Source: Clostridia bacterium (GTDB lineage: Bacteria; Bacillota; Clostridia; Christensenellales; Pumilibacteraceae). From it: DNA of 32,837 bases. Positions 6,649 through 15,533 of this stretch are shown one piece after another. Position 1 is the first letter of the stretch, and each line of letters starts with the position of its first letter. Made by a program: the position numbers and the translations under genes. Location of the stretch: positions 1-32,837 of the forward strand of contig JAAWDP010000005.1 in NCBI GenBank assembly GCA_022793815.1, written 5' to 3'. A model generated the notes under the pieces. It saw only the letters and a program-made list of their open reading frames with translations, had not been told where the DNA came from and ran no database searches.

Positions 6649-9600
6649 TTATGTTCCCTTTTCGGGTGCTGGCAAATAGTTTTCGGGGTGTTTCTTTTCG
6701 TCGAGGCAGCGAAGCACAATCATGACTGTCATAAATGCGGCGAATACCCAAACAAGCACGTTTGTCACTATCAAGCCTATTTTCCACGGCGCGAGTTTAT
6801 ACGTTACGGTGGAGCCGGGAGGCGACTCGGCGAGCACGTTGGAATTGGCGAACGTAAAACATATATGATGCAAAGCCTCTCTTATTCTGGTACGCGCCGT
6901 CGCACTGTCGAAATCGGTAAGAGCGCCGAGAGCTTCTGCTCCGAGGAAGCAATCGCTGCCGCCGCGAAGCGTCAAGTCATAATGCGCTTTATTGGGCGCT
7001 ACGTACATGTCGGTAAGGGTCAAACCGTCGAAGCCCCACTCGCCGCGGAGCATACCCACTATTAGTTCGTAGTTTGCATGCGCTATGGTTGCGCCGATAT
7101 CGTTCTGCGCACACATGATTGCAGTCGCCGCGCGCATTTTCTTTTCAGCGGGATTTCCTTGCGCGTCGGTATACTTAACAGTCATCACAGCCTCTTTGAC
7201 GGGTATCTCGAACGCTTTGAAATAAAGCTCGCGCATTGCTTGCTCTCGCGCCCAAGTATGAAGAAAATTGGCTCTGCGGGTTTCTTGGTCGTTTACGGCA
7301 AAGTGCTTTATGTAGCACACAAGTCCGTTGTCTCCGGCACCGCTCACTATCGCCGCCGCTATTTTACCCGTAAGAAGCGGGTCTTCGCTGTAATACTCGA
7401 AGTTCCGTCCGGAGAACGGACTGCGGTGAAGGTTAATCGCAGGACTGTACCAACCGTTTACGCCCACGGTAAGCGATTCCTGACCGAACTGTACGCCGAC
7501 TTCGTACATAAGTTCGACGTTGTATGTTTGAGCCATTAAAGGCGCATAGCCGTAAGTCGCGGTAAGTTTCATACCTGCGTCTGTTTTGACTTTTTTGATA
7601 CCGTTTGCACCGTCGGCTTCGAGTGTGGGCGGAAGTCCGAGCGCATCGACTTTATACGTGGAATAGTTAGCGCCTGTAAGCAATTTGACGATGTCGCTTT
7701 TATCTGCCGAATAATTTATTTGGTCTAAAAAGTCGTCCCATTTCTTGTCGTTAAAATCCAGTCCGCGCATGTGCGAAAGGACGAGAGAATTGTTTTTGCC
7801 GCTGTTCGGCATCTTATCCGTATACAGCTTAGACCCCTCTGTATTGCCGAGTTTCGAATCGGTCTCAGGTTCGAACGATGATTCTATGCCGAACGTGCTT
7901 TTCACCTTTTCGGAAACATTCTTGTCCGTTCTGCTTTTTTCCGCAGGGAACGTCGTCTTCCAATTCTTGCGCGAAAGTACGGGCGCTTCCTCTTCCATGT
8001 AAGCCGTAGACGCTTCGAAAAGATTTGTCGCCGCTTTATATTTGTCGCCGCTTTTGGGCTTATCGTCGAACGAGCCGTCTGCTTTCATAGCGGACTGACC
8101 TTTCTTATCGGTATTGCGTATATGGTTTTCGTCGCTGCCGTCGTACCATACCGTTTCGGGATTGTTATATGTTCTTTCTTCTATAACATCGTGGCTGTTG
8201 TTTCTGAGCGAAATAACATAGTCTCCGCTCGAAAGTACGTAGCAGCCTTTGCTGCCGTCTCCGTTTGCGTGCGAAGAACAGTACGACGCCATTTCTTCCT
8301 TTTCGAAAGTGAGCGTCACGTCCTTGCTCGCGCCTTTTGCTATCTCTTCCGTTTTTGCGAATGCACCGAGCACGACGTCGGATTTTTCGATATTATTTAC
8401 TCCGTCAAACTCGGCGGTATACGGCGCGCCGTAGTATATTTGCACTACTTCTTTGCCCGCCCTTTCGCCTTCATTGGTAACTTTTACGGTAACGGATATA
8501 TCGTCGCCGTCGCTCTTAAACTCGGTTATCTGCTTTTTAAACGACGTGTACGAAAGTCCGTAGCCGAAAGGATAAATAACAGCGCCCGCCGTTTTAACGG
8601 AACCGTCGGCATTGAGTTCTCCGTATGTAAAATCGGAATCCACCTTATCAGCCGTTTCGTAATAGCGGTAGCCTGTATAAATGTCTTCCTGATATTCGAT
8701 GTAATACGGCTTGTCTTTTTCGTTAGCATACGAAAATTCGCCGAAATTTCTATACGTTGGGTCTGCGGTAAAATCGCGCGAATGAATGTCCACGGTTCTT
8801 CCGGAAGGGTTTACGTTACCGCAAAGTATATCGCCTATCGCGCCAAAGCCACGCTCGCCGACGTGTCCCATCAGCACAAGCGCATCGACTTCGTACTCGC
8901 TGCCCGAAGTTACGAGCGGAGCATACTCCATTGACGTCGACGCTTCGATGACTGCGACAACTTTGCCGCAAATCTCTTTTGCTTTCTTAATCGTGCCGAG
9001 TTCGTTTTTCGTAAACGCCAAATAGTGCGGCGTACCGTCCTCGTAACCGTCGTATTTTTTGTCCGACCCCTCCTGTCCTTCCCGTCCGATAAACACCACC
9101 GCCGTAGCCCCGCTTACTCCGGCTACGCCGTCGTATATACTCGGATTGTACTCGTTTATTACGCTGGTACCGCCCATTAACGACCCGGCGACGTCGCCTG
9201 CTTTCAACGTGCCTTCGGCTTCTTTGAGTCCTTTCGGGTCGCCTTTCATTTTATCCGCCGCCGAATTGTCGACGGTAAAACAACTTTCGAGTCCTTTTTG
9301 CGGCGTAATGGGTTCGACAGCCCATTTTGCCGAACCACTGCCCATTTGTCCGTAAATAGGCGCTTTATAGCGGTAGCCGAACGGTACGATTTTGCTGTTT
9401 TTCGCAAGCGGCAGTACGCCGTTGTTGCGAAGCAGTACCGTACCTTCGTTCTGTACCTTCATAGCCGTCTGATACGATGTTTCGCGCGAGATTTTTCTGT
9501 CGTCCGTAGCTTTTTCGTAGTAGCTTACGGCTTCGCCGTCGTTGTGGATAACCTTATCGCCGCGCCCGAGATAATCGTTCATAAAATCGGACAGCACGTT

Positions 9601-9696
9601 CATCGCTATCGTGGCAAGCAGACACAAACCCGCTATAACGGATATTATCGGTATCCATATACGGCGGAACTTCCGGTTGCTCATTCTCTGTTTCAT
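6649..9696 (-). CDS. GH3-family glycosidase, circularly permuted, membrane-anchored at both ends
   Basis: This 1015-residue enzyme starts at ATG 9696 behind AAGGAGG. GH3 enzymes normally carry the catalytic barrel first. Here the order is reversed: the GH3 C-terminal domain comes first (EGTVLLRNNGVLPL at residues 84-97; a GQEGSD segment near 205 fits the acid/base Glu region), then a fibronectin III-like domain near 405-480, then the barrel with LGLPPTLEADGANG near 680 and the nucleophile Asp896 in GLTLTDMY. Membrane helices lie at about residues 11-33 and 972-996, so both ends are cytoplasmic and the enzyme faces outside. It likely releases sugars from beta-linked glycans; the substrate cannot be read. 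A lipoprotein gene lies upstream. Confidence 0.93.
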   Translation of the reverse strand: MKQRMSNRKFRRIWIPIISVIAGLCLLATIAMNVLSDFMNDYLGRGDKVIHNDGEAVSYYEKATDDRKISRETSYQTAMKVQNEGTVLLRNNGVLPLAKNSKIVPFGYRYKAPIYGQMGSGSAKWAVEPITPQKGLESCFTVDNSAADKMKGDPKGLKEAEGTLKAGDVAGSLMGGTSVINEYNPSIYDGVAGVSGATAVVFIGREGQEGSDKKYDGYEDGTPHYLAFTKNELGTIKKAKEICGKVVAVIEASTSMEYAPLVTSGSEYEVDALVLMGHVGERGFGAIGDILCGNVNPSGRTVDIHSRDFTADPTYRNFGEFSYANEKDKPYYIEYQEDIYTGYRYYETADKVDSDFTYGELNADGSVKTAGAVIYPFGYGLSYTSFKKQITEFKSDGDDISVTVKVTNEGERAGKEVVQIYYGAPYTAEFDGVNNIEKSDVVLGAFAKTEEIAKGASKDVTLTFEKEEMASYCSSHANGDGSKGCYVLSSGDYVISLRNNSHDVIEERTYNNPETVWYDGSDENHIRNTDKKGQSAMKADGSFDDKPKSGDKYKAATNLFEASTAYMEEEAPVLSRKNWKTTFPAEKSRTDKNVSEKVKSTFGIESSFEPETDSKLGNTEGSKLYTDKMPNSGKNNSLVLSHMRGLDFNDKKWDDFLDQINYSADKSDIVKLLTGANYSTYKVDALGLPPTLEADGANGIKKVKTDAGMKLTATYGYAPLMAQTYNVELMYEVGVQFGQESLTVGVNGWYSPAINLHRSPFSGRNFEYYSEDPLLTGKIAAAIVSGAGDNGLVCYIKHFAVNDQETRRANFLHTWAREQAMRELYFKAFEIPVKEAVMTVKYTDAQGNPAEKKMRAATAIMCAQNDIGATIAHANYELIVGMLRGEWGFDGLTLTDMYVAPNKAHYDLTLRGGSDCFLGAEALGALTDFDSATARTRIREALHHICFTFANSNVLAESPPGSTVTYKLAPWKIGLIVTNVLVWVFAAFMTVMIVLRCLDEKKHPENYLPAPEKGT

Positions 9697-9721
9697 TTAT
9701 TTGCCTCCTTATTTTTATATA

Positions 9722-9756
9722 AAACAAAGTCCCTCGCTCGGCAAGGGGCTTTGTTT
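9722..9756 (-). terminator. Terminator between the lipoprotein and GH3 genes
   Basis: On the minus strand AAACAAAG pairs with CTTTGTTT, with an inner CCCTTGC/GCGAGGG helix that includes a G-T pair. The following bases are T-rich. It should reduce readthrough from the lipoprotein gene into the GH3 gene. No separate GH3 promoter is obvious, so partial termination may set their expression ratio. Confidence 0.75.
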
Positions 9757-9761
9757 CAAAG

Positions 9762-10442
9762 TCAGAATTTCAACGTAAGCGCGTCCTTATTGCTTTTGTC
9801 GAGCGTAACAGTCATATCGGTTACCGTTTCGCTTATTACAAAGTATTGCGTGTTAAAATAATAGAAGAATTTGCCGGGATATTCTATGTCGTCCATATCG
9901 GCTTTTTTAAGATTTATGTTTTCGCAGTTCTTTGCAAAGTGAGTGTAAACAATACCCTCGCCCGCCGCCACAAAGTTACCCGTAAGCGATTCGGGGGCTT
10001 TAAGCGTAACTTTATCTCCGTCTACGGTATAATCGCCGTGAAATTCCAATCTGATTTCGGGCTTCTTGTCCTCGGGCATCTGCGTCATCGCGCCTGCGTT
10101 CTCGCCCATTTTAAACTGTTTTGTAAGAGTGTATTTATTGCCTTCTTTCAGTTCGAGTTTTACGGTGTAATAGTCGGCAACACCGCCGCTCGTTTTGAAT
10201 TCGCCCTCGGTCGCTATATCGGAATTTAGCATTTGAAACAGCTGTTCCGTCTTAACGTATTTTCCGGGGTTATTCGTCATATAGTCTTTCACCGATTGAA
10301 CGGCATAATAGTCATGGGAAGCGATAACCGTTGTATACGTCCCCTTTTCCGTTTCGCCGCAAGCGGTAAAAGCCAGACATGCGAGCGCCAGAGCAAAAGT
10401 CGCAACAAGAGCGACTATGCCCGAACCGAGTTTTTTCTTCAT
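9762..10442 (-). CDS. Putative lipoprotein (226 aa), hypothetical
   Basis: ATG 10442 is chosen because AAGGAG lies about 10 bases upstream and the next residues form a lipoprotein signal: Lys-rich start, hydrophobic core at residues 8-25 and FTAC with the lipidated Cys28. An in-frame extension to 10535 would include the promoter and is rejected. The mature part (29-226) is polar, with Lys-rich beta-like stretches, and I do not recognise it. The protein should sit on the outer face of the cell membrane. The GH3 gene follows after 65 bases with a terminator between them. A promoter at 10494-10523 lies directly upstream. Confidence 0.85.
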   Translation of the reverse strand: MKKKLGSGIVALVATFALALACLAFTACGETEKGTYTTVIASHDYYAVQSVKDYMTNNPGKYVKTEQLFQMLNSDIATEGEFKTSGGVADYYTVKLELKEGNKYTLTKQFKMGENAGAMTQMPEDKKPEIRLEFHGDYTVDGDKVTLKAPESLTGNFVAAGEGIVYTHFAKNCENINLKKADMDDIEYPGKFFYYFNTQYFVISETVTDMTVTLDKSNKDALTLKF

Positions 10443-10493
10443 GATTTTTTTCTCCTTACGATTAATATTTTTCGTCGCCTCGGCAACGGCGTA

Positions 10494-10523
10494 ATTATAG
10501 TATATTTTCGCATAAAAAAACAA
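10494..10523 (-). promoter_or_regulatory. Promoter of the lipoprotein gene
   Basis: On the minus strand TTGTTT (10523-10518), an 18-base spacer and TATAAT (10499-10494). The leader to ATG 10442 is about 45 bases. Confidence 0.65.
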
Positions 10524-10543
10524 GACCGGCGACAAAACCGGTC
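10524..10543 (-). terminator. Terminator of the sensor kinase operon
   Basis: GACCGG (10543-10538 read on the minus strand) pairs with CCGGTC (10529-10524), then CTTG and seven T. The T run overlaps the -35 box of the lipoprotein promoter. Confidence 0.85.
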
Positions 10544-10563
10544 GTTTTTATCTCTCAAACGAT

Positions 10564-11931
10564 TTACTTCTGCTTACCTATATCCTTTACATTGAAAAGC
10601 AAACTGACGGAAAACCTGTTGCCGTCCACGGTTACAGCAAAACTGCCGCCATGTTTTTCGGTCACACTTTTTATGGATTTCATTCCGTAACCGTGATAAA
10701 ACGCATTGCCTTTCGTGGTTTTGGGAATACCATTTACAAACTCGGGCGGCTTGCCCTCGTAATAATTTGTTATCACTACGGACACAAGCGAGCCCCTGCC
10801 CTCGACAAACAGTTTAACTATGCGTTTTTCTTCGTCAAGCGTCATAACATATTCTATCGCATTGTCGAGCGCATTGCCGAATAAAGAATATATGTCGGCG
10901 ACAGACATGAAATTCAACAGTTTGCCGTCGACAAGCGAGCCGAGGCGTATCTTGTTTTTAGTGCAGTAAAGATTTTTGTCCGTAAGCACTGTATCGAGCG
11001 CACGGTTTCCCGTTTGCGCCACGCTGTCGTAAATGGATACGGATTCTTTGAGCTTGTCTATATATTCCTTATCCACGCCTTCGGACTCTTTGAGTTTGAT
11101 AAGCTGATGTTTCAAATCGTGACATTTCAGATTTATAACGTCGATATTCTCCCTAACCATTTCGTACTGTTTGAGTTTTTGTTCGTTCATGTATTTTATG
11201 GTTTCGTTTTCCTGCCTCTCGACAGTCTGACGCGTAAGCAGAAACTGCACGAACAGCACGACAAAACAGCAAATTATATTGCAAACATTCATGAGAACGA
11301 ATAACACCGCGCTTTCATCGGAAAAAGAAGAGCCTATACTTCTTATTATAACAGCAACTACAACTACTACGCACGATAAAATTACCGTGGAACCCGAATT
11401 GTATGCCGCGGCTTGTACGCTTTTTCTTATTGCTTTTGCGAAAACAAACCAAATTACCGCATATGTCCCGGCATTGCAAATAAGCCACAAAAGCACACTC
11501 GAAAATTTGACGGGATTAGTGGAAATAAACTTATTGTCGGGTAAAATCACCGTAACTATGTTGGAAACCACCACGGCGATATTCTGCAAGGAATAGCCTG
11601 CGACGGCGGCGAAAAGAAGCGTTATGGGTTTTTCGTCGAAACATATAAACAGTCCGCCGTATGCAAGGGCGAAAAACAAAATGTGTACTGCGACGTTAAG
11701 GACGGGATACACGACCGAAGAATATATCCCGTTAATATACAAAGCGTTCAGCAGCAAATATCCGAGCCACCCCATGAGCGCCGATAAGCCCAACAGCACA
11801 AGAGTCACTGCGGAAGATTTTACGGCGAAATGATTTTTTCTCTTATATCCGCTCGCGAATATCGCATAAGCGACTATGAGCCAAAACATGAAAGCAAGCC
11901 GCATTACCGTCAGCATTACGGGAATACTCAT
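10564..11931 (-). CDS. GHKL-type sensor histidine kinase (AgrC/NatK-like)
   Basis: This 455-residue protein has about six membrane helices in residues 1-235, then a short coiled linker and a kinase core. The phospho-acceptor His271 lies in LKCHDLKHQ. The N box is FGNALDNAIEYV, and the G box with HGYGMKSIKSVTEKHGG sits near the end. This layout matches the HPK10/AgrC group that senses peptides or envelope signals. Its start overlaps the stop of the upstream LytTR regulator as ATGA, so the two form a co-translated two-component pair. No agrB- or agrD-like gene is visible nearby, so the signal is unknown. A strong terminator follows at 10524-10543. Confidence 0.93.
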   Translation of the reverse strand: MSIPVMLTVMRLAFMFWLIVAYAIFASGYKRKNHFAVKSSAVTLVLLGLSALMGWLGYLLLNALYINGIYSSVVYPVLNVAVHILFFALAYGGLFICFDEKPITLLFAAVAGYSLQNIAVVVSNIVTVILPDNKFISTNPVKFSSVLLWLICNAGTYAVIWFVFAKAIRKSVQAAAYNSGSTVILSCVVVVVAVIIRSIGSSFSDESAVLFVLMNVCNIICCFVVLFVQFLLTRQTVERQENETIKYMNEQKLKQYEMVRENIDVINLKCHDLKHQLIKLKESEGVDKEYIDKLKESVSIYDSVAQTGNRALDTVLTDKNLYCTKNKIRLGSLVDGKLLNFMSVADIYSLFGNALDNAIEYVMTLDEEKRIVKLFVEGRGSLVSVVITNYYEGKPPEFVNGIPKTTKGNAFYHGYGMKSIKSVTEKHGGSFAVTVDGNRFSVSLLFNVKDIGKQK

Positions 11932-12638
11932 TTTACTCCGCCTCCGCGAGATATGTAAACGTGAAGCGAGGCAAGAAAACCTTTCTTTTTTGCGCGGCTT
12001 ATTTTTATCTTATCCTTTCCAACCGCAACGTAATCCCCGTACACTCCGAGGACATGACGCAAATTTACGAGATAGCTCGCTCCGCACTTCTGAAACGAGT
12101 CTTGCGGCAACTCTTTTTGAGCCGTAGTCATACTGCCCCATACGTCTACGAGGGACGAATCCGTATGATAAATCACCCTGTGCTTGCATACTTCCACGTA
12201 ATATATAGATTCGACGGCTATGCGCACGCTGCCGTACATGTTCCGTACCGTAACCGTCTTTCCGAAGTTTGCTCCGGCGGACGCCGCCGCCTCGACGGCT
12301 ATATGAAAATCCTCGTACGAATACGGCTTCACCAAAAAATCTACCGCACCCACTTCATATCCGCGCGTAGCATAGCGCAGCAAGCGCGTAACGAAAATAA
12401 TGGGCACGAGAGCGTCACGTTCGCGAATCTTTTTTGCCGCTTCCAATCCGCTTTTACCCGGCAAATCGATATCCAAAAATACACAGTCGTATTCGGGCTT
12501 GTATTCGAAAAGAAAAAACGGCACGTCGTCGAATTGCCTTATTTGTATTTCTTTTCCCGTTTCACCCGCATAACGTGCAAGATACTCCGTAAGTATACGG
12601 GCGTCGGACGCGGTATCTTCGACTATGCCAACCCTCAT
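11928..12638 (-). CDS. LytTR-family response regulator partner of the GHKL kinase
   Basis: A receiver domain (residues 1-120) carries the acidic pair Glu7-Asp8, phospho-acceptor Asp56 in FLDIDLPG, and Lys in LVKPYS. A LytTR DNA-binding domain (about 130-230) follows with YYVEVCKHRVIYHT and FQKCGASYLVNLRHV. Two ATG codons are possible. AGGGG lies two bases before the first (12644) but eight before the second (12638), so 12638 is preferred. Its stop overlaps the kinase start by four bases. A consensus promoter lies at 12676-12704. It should activate or repress genes with paired LytTR sites, but I could not identify such sites with confidence. Confidence 0.92.
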   Translation of the reverse strand: MRVGIVEDTASDARILTEYLARYAGETGKEIQIRQFDDVPFFLFEYKPEYDCVFLDIDLPGKSGLEAAKKIRERDALVPIIFVTRLLRYATRGYEVGAVDFLVKPYSYEDFHIAVEAAASAGANFGKTVTVRNMYGSVRIAVESIYYVEVCKHRVIYHTDSSLVDVWGSMTTAQKELPQDSFQKCGASYLVNLRHVLGVYGDYVAVGKDKIKISRAKKKGFLASLHVYISRGGGVK

Positions 12639-12675
12639 AAACATTACCCCTATGACATGAAAAAGACTTTAATTT

Positions 12676-12704
12676 ATTGTAACACAAAACATGCGGTTTG
12701 TCAA
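12676..12704 (-). promoter_or_regulatory. Sigma-A promoter of the two-component operon
   Basis: On the minus strand TTGACA (12704-12699), 17 bases, TACAAT (12681-12676) with an extended -10 TG. The leader before ATG 12638 is about 30 bases. Confidence 0.85.
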
Positions 12705-12744
12705 TACCGCGACATATTAGGTCATTTATGTTGCTCAAAATGCG

Positions 12745-13446
12745 TTACTTGCCCAAATATGCGTTCAATTCGTACAAGAAGCGTTTGAAATATGTTCTTC
12801 CTATTTTGAGTTTGACACCGGCAACGGTCGCAAATTCCGAGTCGGCAGCAGTAACGTAGCGCAAATTGACGAGATAACTCTTATTGCAGCGAACGAAACC
12901 GCACGGCGACAAAAGGGATTCGGCTTTATTCAAAGGCGCCCACTCCTTTATCCGTTCTCTGCCGACGTGATATACGAGATAGTGCCCGAATACTTCGACA
13001 TAGGTAATTTCGCGCGAACGAAGGCAGACATCGCCGCCTTGCGTATCGACAAGTACGCAAACGTCTGTCTTGCGGGCAATCCGTATCAATGCGCGTTCCA
13101 ATGCCGAAAACAAAGGATATTTTTCCACGGGCTTTACTATGTAATCAAGCACTCCTATTTTGTAGCCGTCCACAGCCATTCTCGCCACATTGGTAACGAA
13201 AATTATCACGACGTCTTTGTTGCGGACACGAATCCTTTTCGACGCGCTCATGCCGTCCTCGCTTCCGAGTTCGATATCCATGAACAGTATGTCGAATTTT
13301 TTGACGACATCGTCGCTCAACCGTTCCGCTCTGTCGAACACGGTAACCGCAAAACCGCAGTCATGTTCCAACCCATAACGATAAATGAGCTCTTCCAGCT
13401 TTTCGGCGCTCTGCTTTTCGTCTTCGACTATGCACACGTTTATCAT
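12745..13446 (-). CDS. Orphan LytTR-family response regulator, probable leaderless mRNA
   Basis: This 233-residue regulator has a receiver domain with Glu8-Asp9, phospho-acceptor Asp57 in FMDIELG and Lys in YIVKPVE, followed by a LytTR domain with ITYVEVFGHYLVYHV and FVRCNKSYLVNLRYV. It has the same architecture as the regulator at 11928-12638 but diverges in sequence, and no kinase is encoded with it; it may share the GHKL kinase. ATG 13446 has no ribosome binding site. The promoter (TTGATA, 17 bases, TATATT) ends seven bases before it, so the mRNA is probably leaderless. About 40 bases separate its stop from the promoter of the next operon. Confidence 0.9.
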   Translation of the reverse strand: MINVCIVEDEKQSAEKLEELIYRYGLEHDCGFAVTVFDRAERLSDDVVKKFDILFMDIELGSEDGMSASKRIRVRNKDVVIIFVTNVARMAVDGYKIGVLDYIVKPVEKYPLFSALERALIRIARKTDVCVLVDTQGGDVCLRSREITYVEVFGHYLVYHVGRERIKEWAPLNKAESLLSPCGFVRCNKSYLVNLRYVTAADSEFATVAGVKLKIGRTYFKRFLYELNAYLGK

Positions 13447-13452
13447 AAATAA

Positions 13453-13481
13453 AATATATCACATTGCGCAGAATTTATCAA
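13453..13481 (-). promoter_or_regulatory. Promoter of the orphan regulator (leaderless)
   Basis: On the minus strand TTGATA (13481-13476), 17 bases, TATATT (13458-13453), then six bases to ATG 13446. Confidence 0.7.
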
Positions 13482-13541
13482 GCGGCGCGACACAGCATGT
13501 CGAAAATACAGCGTGAAATGTTTTCGGCGTGTGAAAGAGAA

Positions 13542-13572
13542 AAATCCCCGTGCTTTGAAAGCGCAGGGATTT
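13542..13572 (-). terminator. Terminator of the gap gene
   Basis: On the minus strand AAATCCC and GCGCTTT pair with AAAGCAC and GGGATTT, allowing a G-T pair and small imperfections, followed by TTTTTC. It lies 28 bases after the GAPDH stop. Confidence 0.85.
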
Positions 13573-13599
13573 GTTTTACCGTATTTTGTTTTATTCGGC

Positions 13600-14747
<1,148 letters not shown>

Positions 14748-14753
14748 AGATAT

Positions 14754-14782
14754 ATTATAATATTTTTCTTATACTAAATCAA
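14754..14782 (-). promoter_or_regulatory. Sigma-A promoter of gap
   Basis: On the minus strand TTGATT (14782-14777), 17 bases, TATAAT (14759-14754). Confidence 0.85.
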
Positions 14783-14792
14783 GCAAAAACAC

Positions 14793-15503
14793 TTACAAAT
14801 ACAATAATTTTTTAAGGCGGAGCGCAACGATAATTTCGGGCGCGGAGAATATTTCCGCCAATGCCGCCGTCATTTTGCCGACGGTTTCGCCCTTCAAATC
14901 CGCGCGGTTTATCCCCGCTTCGCTCATGAATCGGTTTGCCGCGAATTTAAACACGACTTTCGGAAGCATGAGAGCGCCCGCGAATGCGTCGGCTTGCGCC
15001 TCGCTTTCGTCGCGCGAATCAAGACGCTCGTCCGACAGTACGTCGGCGAGTTCGCCGCTGCCGCATATATAGTGCCTCAGACTTTGCGTACCCGTCAAAT
15101 CGAATGAAAGCTGCCCCGTGAGCGCGCCGTCGCGGCAGTGAAGATACAGATGCGAAAGAGCGTGGAACACCGCGTAATCGCGCCAGCCCGTTTTGCCGCT
15201 GTCGACAAGGCTTTTTTCGACTATTATATCCCCTGCGCTCATTACCAGCGCTTTGCCGTTTTGGGTGCGCAGAGTCTGTCCTTCGAGCGCTACGGCGCAA
15301 AGGCAGTACGGCGAATCGGAAAGGTATTCGTATCTTACGGACGCGCCCATATAGCGCGCAAGAGCGTCGGGGTCGGATTTTTTAGGCAACGAAAAACGCT
15401 GACCGCTTTCGTACAAAAGACGCGCCGCCCTTTCCTCCATTTCGTAATTTGCCATTACGGGGTTTCCCGCAAGACTGAATATTTTTCCGTCGTATTTAAT
15501 CAA
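14793..15503 (-). CDS. ImmA/IrrE-like protein with degenerate metalloprotease motif
   Basis: This 236-residue protein has the layout of ImmA/IrrE (M78-like) proteins: an N-terminal helical part, beta strands at about 84-100, then the metal-site helix at 113-122 and the third-ligand helix at 165-180 (DESEAQADAFAGALMLP). In active members the first motif is HExxH; here it reads His114-Ala-Leu-Ser-His118, so the catalytic Glu is Ala. Both His and the downstream acidic residues remain, so metal could still bind while proteolysis is unlikely. TTG 15503 is used as start because AAAGGA lies just upstream. The gene follows the M29 peptidase by 30 bases. No XRE repressor partner is adjacent. Confidence 0.75.
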   Translation of the reverse strand: MIKYDGKIFSLAGNPVMANYEMEERAARLLYESGQRFSLPKKSDPDALARYMGASVRYEYLSDSPYCLCAVALEGQTLRTQNGKALVMSAGDIIVEKSLVDSGKTGWRDYAVFHALSHLYLHCRDGALTGQLSFDLTGTQSLRHYICGSGELADVLSDERLDSRDESEAQADAFAGALMLPKVVFKFAANRFMSEAGINRADLKGETVGKMTAALAEIFSAPEIIVALRLKKLLYL

Positions 15504-15533
15504 AAGGGTTCCTTTATTACAGGGGATTCACTG

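Noticed and set aside
6649-10442. Insertion sequences, prophage genes or transposases in the window
   Set aside because: No transposase, integrase or phage structural protein motif was found anywhere in the window, and no IS-type terminal repeats were recognised.
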